Assembly (NCBI RefSeq): GCF_015062615.1 | Contig: NZ_SUUH01000001.1 | Coordinates: 408,366-472,365 of the forward strand | From: Denitrobacterium detoxificans | GTDB lineage: Bacteria > Actinomycetota > Coriobacteriia > Coriobacteriales > Eggerthellaceae | Length of the DNA stretch: 64,000 bases | Reading direction: 5' to 3' | Shown here: piece after piece, positions 17,319 to 26,499 of the stretch | Numbering within the stretch: the first letter of the stretch is position 1 | Layout of the letters: every line of letters starts with the position of its first letter | Position numbers and translations under genes: made by a program | The notes under the pieces: model-generated | What the model was told of the DNA's origin: nothing | The model's input: the letters and a program-made list of their open reading frames with translations, nothing else | Databases searched by the model: none

Positions 17319-18428
17319 CTAGCCAATTACGTAATGAGGCGCTCCGGACTCGTCCACGTAGTAACGCGAGATCGCGCTCTCCAAAATACGCTTCGAAATA
17401 TCGTCGGCAACCGCATTAAACTCTTCGTCGCCGACTCCACAAGCGGCAAGCTCGCCCACGTCAACGCGCAAGTCCGCTTGCTCGCCACCCTCCCCTACGG
17501 AAAGCTCGTAGGCGATGCGTGGGTCGGTGAGTCCATACTCTTTTGCCAATGGAATAAGGATGCTCGAAGTGGATTCCTCTAGCACGAGCTTACATGCATA
17601 CATAATGCGTTTCCCCAGGAACTGACGCGCACAGAAGTCCTCGAACGAAGACATCATGGCAGCGTAGTCGTAGTCGATGCTGTGAATTTCCCAATTCCAA
17701 TTGCGCACGCGGAAAACGAAGTCGCGCGTTCTGCGTCGCTGAGGGTTCTCGAAGATCTGTTTCGGCGTACCCGATTCCCAAAGCTCACCTTGGTCCATGT
17801 AGAAGACGCGAGTACTTGCGTCGCGAGCGAAGCGCATCTCATGCGTGACCACGAGCATCGTAAGCCCCCGCTCGGCAAGCCGGGTGATAACGGAGAGAAC
17901 CTCGGATACCATCTGCGGGTCCAAAGCACTCGTAGGCTCGTCAAACAGGAGGATCTTGGGATTCATGGCCAAGCCGCGTGCGATGGCCACGCGCTGGCGT
18001 TGTCCACCGGAAAGCTCATGCGGCCAGCTGAGCGCCTTATCCTTCAACCCAACCATCTTCAGCAGATCGAGCGCCTGGTCGTAAGCCTCCTGCTTGGACA
18101 TGCCAAGCAGGTCCATGGGCGCCATCATGAGGTTCTCGACGACGAGCTTATGATTGAACAGGGCGTAGTTCTGAAACACCATGCCCATCTTCTGGCGCAT
18201 CATGGGCAGGTTTGCATCAGGCGCGCACATGTCAATGCCATCGACAATGATCTGACCCGAGGTAGGCGTCTCCAGGCGGTTGAGACATCGAATGAGGGTC
18301 GACTTGCCCGTACCTGAAGGCCCGATGATGGAGATGACCTCGCCCTCGTCCACGGTAGCGTTTACGTCCTTCAGGGGCACGACGTCGCCATATTCCTTGC
18401 GCAAATGTTGTATCTCTATGAGGCTCAT
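17319..18428 (-). CDS. Amino acid ABC transporter ATP-binding protein with extra C-terminal domain
   Basis: A 369-residue protein. Residues 1-243 are a polar amino acid uptake ATPase of the GlnQ type: GPSGTGKST, ELSGGQRQRVAIAR, ILLFDEPTSALDP and VTHEM. About 125 further residues are unusual for the family; the segment YACKLVLEESTSSILIP with following beta-rich text recalls the N-box helix of small GHKL anti-sigma ATPases, but this is only a resemblance. Its ATG overlaps the permease stop (ATGA), so both are made together. It energises the fused receptor-permease encoded just upstream. Confidence 0.85.
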   Translation of the reverse strand: MSLIEIQHLRKEYGDVVPLKDVNATVDEGEVISIIGPSGTGKSTLIRCLNRLETPTSGQIIVDGIDMCAPDANLPMMRQKMGMVFQNYALFNHKLVVENLMMAPMDLLGMSKQEAYDQALDLLKMVGLKDKALSWPHELSGGQRQRVAIARGLAMNPKILLFDEPTSALDPQMVSEVLSVITRLAERGLTMLVVTHEMRFARDASTRVFYMDQGELWESGTPKQIFENPQRRRTRDFVFRVRNWNWEIHSIDYDYAAMMSSFEDFCARQFLGKRIMYACKLVLEESTSSILIPLAKEYGLTDPRIAYELSVGEGGEQADLRVDVGELAACGVGDEEFNAVADDISKRILESAISRYYVDESGAPHYVIG

Positions 18429-19957
18429 TTCTCATCGACTCCTTGAATCTCGCGAGGACGTTTCGTGACATCGAACCTCGCGGCAATCTTGCGCAGCACG
18501 TAAGCCAGAAGCATGCAGAACAGGAAGTAGATAATCGCCGTCGTAATGAGCGGAAAGAACGCATCCATCGTACGGGCACGAATGAGGTCGCTCGCACGCG
18601 TAAGATCGGTTACCGAGATATAGCCCACAATCGCAGTGTCCTTAACCAAGTTCACGAACTGCCCCATAAGCTGCGGCGTGAACTGCTGACGCGCTTGCGG
18701 GAAGACGATCTTGGAAAACACTTCCCAGCGGGTGTAGCCCAACGCAAGTCCCGTTTCCTCTTGAATGACGTCAATGCCCTTCACGGCCGTCCACATAGTT
18801 GCGCCTGCGGTTGCTCCGAACGCCAGGGTAAACGCAATAACCGCCACGAGCTCGCCCGCAACGTCTACGGAGCCGAACACCACATAGTAGAACAGCATGA
18901 GCACCACCACGATGGGGATTCGACCCATGAGCGCTTGGTAGCCATCCACGAGCTTGCCAACCCAGCGCACTCCGCTGCGTCGCGCCAGCACGGTGGCGTA
19001 CCCCAACAGCAAGCCAAGCACGCCGGAGAACACGCTAATGAGAATGGTAACGCCCAGGCCAGAGAGGACGAGCATCCAGCGGTCTTCCTCGATGAAGGTC
19101 CGCTGGAAAGAAGTAGCGATTCCGCCGAAGAGCCCCGCGGATTCAGCCGACTCTTCGGACTTCACGATGACCGAAATGGTGGTGGGCATGACGGGTTCGC
19201 TGAAGTCGCATACGGCGGCGCGTTCGGGCGTGTTCGTAAGGGTGCCGCCGAAATCGGCCTTGCCCGTGTCCACTGCAGCGAAGATGGAATCCATGGGAAT
19301 GGTGGTCACTTCCAAATGGTAGCCAAGCTCACGAGCGATGAGCAGGGCCAACTCAACGTCGTAGCCCTTGGGTTGCCCGCCTTGGCCAACGTACGAGAAG
19401 GGTTCGATAACGCCCGAAGTCGCAAACTTCAGCGTGCCGTTAGGCGCGTCCCAATCCTGTTCGGGCAGGGTCTTGCCCGACTCGTCTGCCGCGACCCACT
19501 TCTCCTCAAGCTCCTTCAGGGTGCCATCTTCGGAAAAGCGCTTGATGATGTCGTTGAACTGGCTGGTAAGAGCCGAACCTCGCGGGAAGAAGAACCCTTC
19601 GGACACCGAAACGACCGGATCGGGCAGCAGCGTCACCGTACCCGGGCGCCTGTTCACGGCAAGCTGGCAGCAATACGAAAGTTGAACCGCCGCATCGGCC
19701 TTGCCTGCCTCCACGGCAGCAACGCATTCGGCAAGCGACGGATAGAATTCCTCGGTAGTGCCGTCGATGCGGCCCTGAACGGCCTGGTTGTACACGCTGC
19801 CATTCACGTAGGCAATGCGCTTGCCCGACAGCTCGTCGAGCGTCTGATACACAGGAGTTGCCTCGTCTGCATACGCAAGCGCTGGAGCAATCGCAAACGC
19901 AAGCGCCACCACTGCGAACAGCGAAACCAGAATGACCCTTATCGCCCTACCTGCCAT
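18425..19957 (-). CDS. Fused double substrate-binding and permease protein of an amino acid ABC transporter
   Basis: A 510-residue protein. A signal peptide (about 1-29, cleaved after ALAYA) is followed by two SBP_bac_3-like domains in tandem (about 38-160 and 172-270) and a permease domain (about 300-495) with the EAA loop EETGLALGYTRWEVFSKIVFPQA. The fusion matches the GlnPQ architecture of gram-positive bacteria, with receptors tethered to the translocator. The first receptor domain has an odd SYCCQL. The substrate is probably glutamine, glutamate or another polar amino acid; this cannot be decided from sequence. Confidence 0.88.
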   Translation of the reverse strand: MAGRAIRVILVSLFAVVALAFAIAPALAYADEATPVYQTLDELSGKRIAYVNGSVYNQAVQGRIDGTTEEFYPSLAECVAAVEAGKADAAVQLSYCCQLAVNRRPGTVTLLPDPVVSVSEGFFFPRGSALTSQFNDIIKRFSEDGTLKELEEKWVAADESGKTLPEQDWDAPNGTLKFATSGVIEPFSYVGQGGQPKGYDVELALLIARELGYHLEVTTIPMDSIFAAVDTGKADFGGTLTNTPERAAVCDFSEPVMPTTISVIVKSEESAESAGLFGGIATSFQRTFIEEDRWMLVLSGLGVTILISVFSGVLGLLLGYATVLARRSGVRWVGKLVDGYQALMGRIPIVVVLMLFYYVVFGSVDVAGELVAVIAFTLAFGATAGATMWTAVKGIDVIQEETGLALGYTRWEVFSKIVFPQARQQFTPQLMGQFVNLVKDTAIVGYISVTDLTRASDLIRARTMDAFFPLITTAIIYFLFCMLLAYVLRKIAARFDVTKRPREIQGVDEK

Positions 19958-20188
19958 GCCGTCACCCCGCCGTCATGTTTCCCGAGCCCGACCGTAAACG
20001 CTTACGGCCTCCGCTTATAGCGGCCACCATGCAAACCCTCGTTGTTATCGTACAGGAAAAGGGATGCAAACGCACAGAGTGGAAGGCAATGGTTACGACC
20101 TTGCGCGACCTCAGCGCCTCTTTCTTGCAAGGGCTCCCTCAAGGGGCATGCATCGACGCGGCTCAATAGCGCACGATGCATCCAGGCC

Positions 20189-21133
20189 CTACAGCGCGCG
20201 GTCCTCCTTGCCACCAGCCAAGCGAACATCATAGGGCGTAGTCTGGTACACGTAGTAGTTAAGCCAGTTGGTGTACAGCAGCTGAGCATGGGCGCGCCAG
20301 AACGAATACGGCGGCTGAGCCGGGTCGTCATGGGGATAATAATGCTTTGGCACCTGCGGGAATATACCCTTGGCAACATCGCGCTCGTACTCATTGCCCA
20401 GGGTGTAGCGATCGTATTCCGGGTGCCCGAACACGAAGATATTGCGATCGTCGGAGCTCTTCGCAAGATACGCGCCCGCCTCTTCCGAAACGGCAAGCAA
20501 ATCGAGCATCGGATGAGCCTCGATATCGGCCGCGCGCACTTCGGTGTAACGCGAGTGCGGAGCCCAAAACATGTCGTCGAAGCCACGCAGCAAGGGAGTC
20601 GTAACCTTGTCCACGATACGACGATGCCTGAACACGCCCGACATCTTCTGTGCAAGCTCATGCTTCTGAATGCCGTAGTGGAAGAACATGCCCGCCTGCG
20701 CACCCCAGCAGATATGAAGCGTCGAATGCACATGCGTCGCACCCCATTCCATGATCTGGCAAAGCTCGGGCCAGTAGTCCACGTCTTCGAATTCAAGACG
20801 CTCCACCGGCGCACCCGTGATGATCATGCCGTCGAAGTGCTCATGCTCGATCTGCTTGAACGTACGGTAGAACGTATCGAGATGCTGTTCCGAGACGTTC
20901 TTCGCAGCATGGCTCGCCATGCGCAGCAGCGTAATCTCCACCTGCAGCGGCGTGTTCGAGAGGCGTCGGAGAATCTGCGTTTCCGTGGCAACCTTGGTGG
21001 GCATAAGATTGAGCAGCACCACGCGCAAAGGACGAATGTCCTGATGCATGGCGCGATACTCGGTCATCACGAAGATATTTTCCTGTGCAAGCAGGTCGGT
21101 TGCGGGCAGCGCATCGGGAATGCGAATAGGCAT
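20189..21133 (-). CDS. metA: Homoserine O-acetyltransferase (MetA family, acetyl-CoA type)
   Basis: A 314-residue MetA. The catalytic Cys142 is in LHICWGAQAG, and the catalytic His and Glu are in FGHPEYD. At position 111, the residue known to set acyl-CoA choice, the sequence TGAPVE places glutamate, as in acetyl-CoA-using homologues, instead of the glycine of the E. coli succinyltransferase. The product is therefore predicted to be O-acetylhomoserine, matching the adjacent sulfhydrylase. The start MPIRIPD is supported by GGAAGGTGAG. It follows metY by 111 bases on the same strand. Confidence 0.92.
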   Translation of the reverse strand: MPIRIPDALPATDLLAQENIFVMTEYRAMHQDIRPLRVVLLNLMPTKVATETQILRRLSNTPLQVEITLLRMASHAAKNVSEQHLDTFYRTFKQIEHEHFDGMIITGAPVERLEFEDVDYWPELCQIMEWGATHVHSTLHICWGAQAGMFFHYGIQKHELAQKMSGVFRHRRIVDKVTTPLLRGFDDMFWAPHSRYTEVRAADIEAHPMLDLLAVSEEAGAYLAKSSDDRNIFVFGHPEYDRYTLGNEYERDVAKGIFPQVPKHYYPHDDPAQPPYSFWRAHAQLLYTNWLNYYVYQTTPYDVRLAGGKEDRAL

Positions 21134-21244
21134 GATGCTCACCTTCCAATAGAGCGGAAACAAACAAGCCGCTTACGCGCACGAGGCGCATACGGCAGAC
21201 CACCCCGTCGACAGGCAAAGCCAACGGGGCGGTCGAAAACGGCA

Positions 21245-22525
21245 TTACAGAAGCGCAAGGGCCTGGTCGATATCGGCAATGATATCCTCGGCTGCCTCGA
21301 TGCCGCAACTGAGGCGAATGAGATCGGGGGCTACGCCAGCCGCTTCCAGTTCAGCATCGCTCATCTGGCGATGCGTGCTCGACGCGGGATGCAGGCAACA
21401 TGTACGCGCATCAGCCACATGCGTTGCGATGCTTGCCATCTTCAGGCCACCCATAACCTTTTCGGCAGCCGCACGACCGCCGGCAACGCCAAAGCTCACT
21501 ACTCCGCAACTACCGTTCGGCAGGTACTTCTGCGCCAAGGCGTAATACGGGTCGCTTGGCAGGCCGCAATAGCGCACCCAGCTAACCTTCGGATGCGATG
21601 CAAGGTACTGGGCCACTGCTTCGCCGTTTTTGCAATGCTGGGCCATGCGCACATGCAGGCTCTCCAAGCCAAGATTCAGAATGAAGGCATTTTGAGGCGA
21701 GGGGATGGACCCGAAATCACGCATGAGCTGCGCCGTCGCCTTAGTGATAAACGCACCCTCGTTGCCGAAGTCCTGTGCATACACCACGCCATGGTAGCTT
21801 TCGTCGGGCGTGCACAAGCCGGGGAACTTGCTCGCATGGGCCATCCAATCGAACGTGCCCCCATCGACGATGGCGCCGCCCACCGCGGCACCATGGCCAT
21901 CCATGTACTTCGTGGTGGAATGCGTGACGATGTTGGCGCCCCACTCGAGCGGACGGCAATTGACGGGCGTGGGAAACGTGTTATCCACGACAAGCGGAAC
22001 CCCATGCTCATGAGCGACCTGGGCAAACAACTCGATATCCAGAACGGCAAGCGCTGGATTGGCGATAGTTTCGCCAAAGACCACGCGCGTATTCGGACGA
22101 AATGCGGCTTCCAGCTCTTCCTTCGTGCAACTGGGGGAAACGAACGTGCTCTCAATGCCCATCTTGGCCATGGTGACGGCAATAAGGTTATACGTACCAC
22201 CATAGATAGCCGAGCTCGCAACGATATGGCTACCAGCCTCGCAGATATTGAAGAGCGCAAAGAAATTGGCAGCCTGCCCCGAGCTGGTGAGCATGGCCGC
22301 TGCACCACCCTCCAACTGGCGAATCTTATCTGCCACGGCATCATTGGTGGGATTCTGAAGGCGCGTATAGAAGTACCCGGATTCCTGCAGGTCGAACAAG
22401 CGGCCCATATGCTCGCTCGTGGCATAACGCCACGTGGTGTTCTGGTAGATGGGAACCTGACGCGGCTGGGCGTCTCCCGGTTGCCAACCACCCTGCACGC
22501 ATTCCGTTTCTTTCCGATACGTCAT
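21245..22525 (-). CDS. metY: O-acetylhomoserine sulfhydrylase
   Basis: A 426-residue PLP enzyme of the Cys/Met metabolism family. The PLP lysine lies in HSTTKYMDGHG, the phosphate-binding region is SSGQAANFFAL, and Asp in VDNTFPTP pairs with the pyridine nitrogen. It makes homocysteine from O-acetylhomoserine and sulfide. AAAGG stands six bases before the ATG. The order metY-metA and the acetyl-type MetA together indicate the direct sulfhydrylation route. No SAM riboswitch could be recognised upstream. Confidence 0.92.
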   Translation of the reverse strand: MTYRKETECVQGGWQPGDAQPRQVPIYQNTTWRYATSEHMGRLFDLQESGYFYTRLQNPTNDAVADKIRQLEGGAAAMLTSSGQAANFFALFNICEAGSHIVASSAIYGGTYNLIAVTMAKMGIESTFVSPSCTKEELEAAFRPNTRVVFGETIANPALAVLDIELFAQVAHEHGVPLVVDNTFPTPVNCRPLEWGANIVTHSTTKYMDGHGAAVGGAIVDGGTFDWMAHASKFPGLCTPDESYHGVVYAQDFGNEGAFITKATAQLMRDFGSIPSPQNAFILNLGLESLHVRMAQHCKNGEAVAQYLASHPKVSWVRYCGLPSDPYYALAQKYLPNGSCGVVSFGVAGGRAAAEKVMGGLKMASIATHVADARTCCLHPASSTHRQMSDAELEAAGVAPDLIRLSCGIEAAEDIIADIDQALALL

Positions 22526-22668
22526 ATCAAGCCTTTCGAACCTGGGGAAAACGCTTACGCGAATACCTCAATAGCATACGCATGCCGCTCGCTTTCGCGT
22601 AATAGAAATAATTGATAAGCGCTCATGCGCACGCGTAAAGGCAGCTATCCCAAGAAATAATGCGCTAC

Positions 22669-22705
22669 GAAAAGCCCGCATGCACGTCAACGCGCGCATG
22701 CGGGC
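22669..22705 (-). terminator. Terminator after the MOSC gene
   Basis: A perfect 10-base inverted repeat (GCCCGCATGC at 22674-22683, complement at 22696-22705) is followed on the minus strand by TTTTCG, 29 bases after the MOSC stop. Confidence 0.75.
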
Positions 22706-22733
22706 ATTCTGGAACCGGAACGAAGCGAGTAGG

Positions 22734-23351
22734 CTACAGCGGCTTGTCGGAAAAGGCGCGATTAACCGTGCCATCGCCCAGCTTCACCACGCGCACTTCA
22801 TCGCCCACGCGCACGTCACCAGGCTTTACGACCCAGCCGAAAACACCCTCGCGCGGGAAGATGCAATCGCCCGCCAGGTAGTAGATGGCGCAACGCGTAT
22901 GGCAGATCTTGCCGATCTGGGAAACCTCGACCAGGGCGTCCCCCACCTCGAGCAAGGTACCAAGCGGCATCTGCTTGATGTTAATGCCCTTCGTGGTGAT
23001 ATTCTCGGCAAAATCGCCGTAGCCCACATCGAGCCCATTATCGCGTGCCACCTGGATGGATTCTTCGGCAAGGAACGAAACCTGTCGATGCCAATCGCCC
23101 GCGTGCGCGTCGCCCTCCACGCCATAATCGGCGCTCAGGTGGATAACGCCCTGCTCAACGGGGGCCTTGCGCATGCCCTTCTTCGGCGCAATGTTCACGG
23201 ACATAATGCCACCCGTGTCGCCCTCAACGGGCGCAGGCCCCTGGTCGGACACCATCAACGGATTATCGACGCCAAGGTCGTTCGCCAGCTTCTTTGCGGT
23301 TTCGTTTTCGCGAATGCGTTTGCAGGTATTCGTGCAAGTAGATTCAGCCAT
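22734..23351 (-). CDS. MOSC-domain protein
   Basis: A 205-residue protein with a MOSC domain (about 50-195): VIHLSADYGVEGDAHAG, YGDFAENITTKGI, and the conserved cysteine in IGKICHTRCAIYY. MOSC proteins handle molybdenum cofactor-bound sulfur or reductive detoxification; the substrate here is unknown. The N-terminal CTNTCKRI is unusual and may bind metal. The ATG (MAESTC) is 13 bases from AAAGG; an in-frame TTG two codons upstream has better spacing. Confidence 0.8.
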   Translation of the reverse strand: MAESTCTNTCKRIRENETAKKLANDLGVDNPLMVSDQGPAPVEGDTGGIMSVNIAPKKGMRKAPVEQGVIHLSADYGVEGDAHAGDWHRQVSFLAEESIQVARDNGLDVGYGDFAENITTKGINIKQMPLGTLLEVGDALVEVSQIGKICHTRCAIYYLAGDCIFPREGVFGWVVKPGDVRVGDEVRVVKLGDGTVNRAFSDKPL

Positions 23352-23607
23352 GGCCAACCATTGCACCTTTCTTGTAGTCGACGCAACGGCAGCCACCCCG
23401 CACGCCCGGTGCAATGAACATATCCCGCGTTCCGCTGCACTACGGAATGCCCCAAAGGGCCGCGGCTAATTAGGCTGGAGAAAGTATACCACCCAATCTC
23501 CTTGAAAGAGCATAAAATCCTTTTCCGCGAATAAACAATCCCACGCTCAACCCCTGCAACGCCATCCGCAAGGAACCGCCCCCTTCGGGCATACATCAAG
23601 CATTCCG

Positions 23608-24135
23608 CTATCGCGTTACCGCTACCTGGCAGCTTTCCATTACAACCAGTGCGGCCTCATGCTTTTCAGGCGTAACGCCCGCGCAGCACGACGCATCCAC
23701 CGAAACGGGAACCTCAGGCAAGGCGGCCTTGATCATGAGGGCGTTGGAAACCACGCAGATGTCGGTGCACAGGCCCACGAGCTCGATGCTCTCCAGGGGC
23801 TCGGAAGCATGCAGCTTCACCAACTCTTCCGCGAGCCGCACGCTCCCGAAGCACGGCTTTTCGAATACCGCGGCGCCCTTGGCATCCGTAAGGGTACTCA
23901 GCTCGTCGGGCAGTTCCCATCCCCACGTTCCGCGCACGCAATGCACGGCAGGCAGATTATGGCCCTCCTGGGTTTGCAGATAGTCCTCGCCATGCGTATC
24001 GAGCGTCACGAACAGAGCGCCCTCGAAAGCCTCGACCTTCTTCATAAGACGCGGAAGCATCTCCTGCGCTTCCTTCGTACCCAGCGAGCCGGATACGAAA
24101 TCATTCTGCACGTCCACAACAACCAGGGCTTTCAT
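23608..24135 (-). CDS. Isochorismatase-family cysteine hydrolase (nicotinamidase-like)
   Basis: A 175-residue single-domain hydrolase. The catalytic triad is visible: Asp9 or so in VVVDVQNDF, Lys in FEKPCFGS, and Cys in VGLCTDICVVSNA with the typical cis-peptide context. DTHGEDYL and GHNLP fit the metal-binding region of nicotinamidases (PncA), so deamidation of nicotinamide is the best guess, but related amidases share these features. It is single, with about 250 gene-free bases before the MOSC gene. Confidence 0.8.
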   Translation of the reverse strand: MKALVVVDVQNDFVSGSLGTKEAQEMLPRLMKKVEAFEGALFVTLDTHGEDYLQTQEGHNLPAVHCVRGTWGWELPDELSTLTDAKGAAVFEKPCFGSVRLAEELVKLHASEPLESIELVGLCTDICVVSNALMIKAALPEVPVSVDASCCAGVTPEKHEAALVVMESCQVAVTR

Positions 24136-24287
24136 AGGCGCTCCTCCGTCGTAAGAATAATTGCGACCACTCTACGCCCCCGAGTGCGTAGAACCTAGGG
24201 CATGCGCAAATCCATACGCCGAAACCACGCGCGCACCGCGGGCCGCAACCACGCGCTCATTGCGCGCATTGCAGGCTAAAACGCAAA

Positions 24288-24313
24288 GCGGGCAGGCCAT
24301 ACGACCTGCCCGC
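24288..24313 (-). terminator. Terminator of the agmatine operon, repeated hairpin
   Basis: GCGGGCAGG pairs perfectly with CCTGCCCGC across an 8-base loop. On the minus strand TTTGCGTTTT follows, closing the agmatine operon. The hairpin including its GCCATAC loop is almost identical to the one at 45664-45689 (24 of 26 bases). Confidence 0.75.
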
Positions 24314-24339
24314 TTCTTACTTTCTAGCGACTGAACGCA

Positions 24340-25302
24340 TTACAGGTGAATGCGCGTACCGCTCTTCCCCGCCATGGCATCGCCTGCCTTGTCAAGGCTG
24401 CCGATGATGCACACGCGGCCGGGGCGGCTCTTCGCGAAGCGAATGCCCGCGCGAACCTTCGGCTCCATGGAGCCCTTGCCAAACTGCCCCTCTTCCAGGT
24501 AACGCTCGGCTTCTTCCACGGAGATATCCTCCAGGTCCACCTGGTCGGGCTTGCCGAAGTTGATGGCCACATGGTCGACCGCGGTGAGCAGAATGAGCAC
24601 GTCGGCCTTGCAGTCCTCGGCCAGAAGCTCGCCGCCCAGGTCCTTGTCGATAACGGCCGCAACGCCACGGTAGGCGCCCTTGTCGTTGTAGTCGCGCACT
24701 ACCGGAACGCCGCCACCACCCGTGCAGATGACGATGAAGTCGTTGTCGAGCAGATTCAGGATGGATTCCGCTTCCACGATCTTCTTCGGATCGGGGGAAG
24801 CCACCACGCGACGCCAACCGCGACCGGAGTCCTCCACGTACTTCTGCTCGGGATGCGCTGCCATTTCAGCCTTGGCCTGCTCCTCCGAAAGGAAGGCGCC
24901 GATGGGCTTCGTGGGGTTGGAAAACGCGGGATCATCGGGGTCGACTTCCGTCTGCGTAACCACAGACGCCACATGCCAGCGCTTGTACGCCTTGTGCAGC
25001 GCCACGCCCAGCGCCTGCTGCAGGTGGTAGCCAATGTAGCCCTGGCTCATGCCGCCGCATTCGGGCAAGTCGAGCATGGGAATCTTCTCGTCCACCTGAT
25101 GGGCGTACGTGAAGGCCTTCTGGATCATGCCCACCTGCGGGCCATTGCCGTGGGTGATGATAATCTCGTTGCCCTGCGTGATGAGATTGAGCAACTCGGG
25201 CGCGGCGGCGCGCACGCGCTCGATTTGCTCTTCGGGCGTATCGCCCAGCGCATTGCCACCCAGCGCCACTACGACGCGCGTATCGTTATCGACGAAAGCC
25301 AT
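24340..25302 (-). CDS. arcC: Carbamate kinase
   Basis: A 320-residue carbamate kinase that transfers phosphate from carbamoyl phosphate to ADP, the ATP-yielding last step of agmatine breakdown. Family motifs are VVVALGGNALG at the N-terminus, HGNGPQVGM, PECGGMSQGYIGY, ICTGGGGVPV and the lysine-containing VIDKDLGGELLA. The start MAFVDND is supported by GGGAGGTAGG. It begins four bases after the agmatine deiminase stop. The arcC-type name is by homology; in this operon it serves agmatine catabolism. Confidence 0.95.
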   Translation of the reverse strand: MAFVDNDTRVVVALGGNALGDTPEEQIERVRAAAPELLNLITQGNEIIITHGNGPQVGMIQKAFTYAHQVDEKIPMLDLPECGGMSQGYIGYHLQQALGVALHKAYKRWHVASVVTQTEVDPDDPAFSNPTKPIGAFLSEEQAKAEMAAHPEQKYVEDSGRGWRRVVASPDPKKIVEAESILNLLDNDFIVICTGGGGVPVVRDYNDKGAYRGVAAVIDKDLGGELLAEDCKADVLILLTAVDHVAINFGKPDQVDLEDISVEEAERYLEEGQFGKGSMEPKVRAGIRFAKSRPGRVCIIGSLDKAGDAMAGKSGTRIHL

Positions 25303-25306
25303 AGAC

Positions 25307-26470
25307 TTACCTACCTCCCGACGGTTGCTGCTGCGTGATGCAATGAATGTTACCACCGCCGTAGACAACCTGTTCGCTCTTCACTCCCACGGCCTTGTAC
25401 ACGCCTTCGCCCCATTCGGCATCGTAGATATCCTGCAGCGTGCGAACGGCCAGGTCATCGTTCTCGTCGCCATACTGGGGCACGATGACGCCGTGGTTGG
25501 TCACCAGGTAATTCATGTACGAGGCAATGAGCGGCTCGTCGGCAACGCGCGGCTCGGCATTCTCGTCAATGTCGATGGAATCGCATGCTTCCTGGGTCAT
25601 GAATAGCGGCTTCACGGGCATGGGAAGCTTGTAGACCTTCAGCTTGCGACCCTTCGCATCCACGGCGTTCGAAAGCGTCTCGTATGCCGCATGGCATTCG
25701 TTGTAGAACGGGTAATCGGGGTCGTCGGTCCAGATGCACGCAACCACACCAGGCTTGATGAACGTGGCAACGTCGTCGATGTGGCCATTGGTCTCTTCGG
25801 GGTCGATGCCATCCTTCACCCAAATGACCTTCTCGCAGCCCAGATATGACTTCAGGTGGTCTTCCATATAGGCGCGCAGCTCCTCGCTCCAGGGCTCCAG
25901 GCCCGTAGCGCTTGCCGTGCGACCGGGGTCGAGCAAGCACATGTCGGTGGTGATGACGGTACCCTCGCCATCGACGGTGATGGAACCTCCCTCGAGGATC
26001 ATCTCATCGGGGCGATACGTACGCGCACCTGCCAGCTCGGCCACCTTCACGGCAATCTGCTCGTCCTTGTCCCAGGGGAAGTACAGGCCGTTCTCGAAGC
26101 CGCCATACGCGTTGAAGTGCCAATGGTTCGCACGAACTTCGCCCGCATCGTTCACCACGAAGGTGGCGCAGGTGTCACGGAACCAGGCATCGTCGGTGGT
26201 CATTTCCACGACCTGGATGTTCTCGTCCTCTTCGAACACCGCCTTGGCGTTCGCATAGTCTACCTGGTTCACGCACATGGTCACCGGAGTGAACTCGGCA
26301 ATGGCACGCGCCACGGCAGCATACTGACGCTGCGCGGGCTTGGCGCCAAACGACCACGTGTCGGTACGATGGGGCCAGCCCATCCACACGCGACTCTGGG
26401 GCTCGAACTCGCCGGGCATGCGGAAACCGTCGGCCTTCGGGGTGGATACAGATTCGGAAATAGTCTTCAT
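25307..26470 (-). CDS. aguA: Agmatine deiminase
   Basis: A 387-residue enzyme hydrolysing agmatine to N-carbamoylputrescine and ammonia. The catalytic Cys377 is in GGGNIHCITQQQP, with supporting motifs DDAWFRD, EGGSITVDGEG and ETNGHIDD (catalytic His). One oddity is DTCATFVV where the family usually has DTGPTF: a glycine-proline pair replaced by Cys-Ala near the active site. It sits third in the operon, after the antiporter gene. Two strong hairpins occupy the 95 bases between them. Confidence 0.93.
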   Translation of the reverse strand: MKTISESVSTPKADGFRMPGEFEPQSRVWMGWPHRTDTWSFGAKPAQRQYAAVARAIAEFTPVTMCVNQVDYANAKAVFEEDENIQVVEMTTDDAWFRDTCATFVVNDAGEVRANHWHFNAYGGFENGLYFPWDKDEQIAVKVAELAGARTYRPDEMILEGGSITVDGEGTVITTDMCLLDPGRTASATGLEPWSEELRAYMEDHLKSYLGCEKVIWVKDGIDPEETNGHIDDVATFIKPGVVACIWTDDPDYPFYNECHAAYETLSNAVDAKGRKLKVYKLPMPVKPLFMTQEACDSIDIDENAEPRVADEPLIASYMNYLVTNHGVIVPQYGDENDDLAVRTLQDIYDAEWGEGVYKAVGVKSEQVVYGGGNIHCITQQQPSGGR

Positions 26471-26499
26471 AGTAAGACCTCTTTCATTCTTTGAGAGAA

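Noticed and set aside
20042..22615. An 857-codon open frame opposite metA and metY
   Set aside because: It spans two real genes and their gap in antisense and shows no domain; metA and metY have intact catalytic residues.
22526..22733. SAM riboswitch upstream of metY
   Set aside because: The gap carries the MOSC terminator and short AT-rich text, but no SAM-I, SAM-II or SAM-IV core could be recognised.
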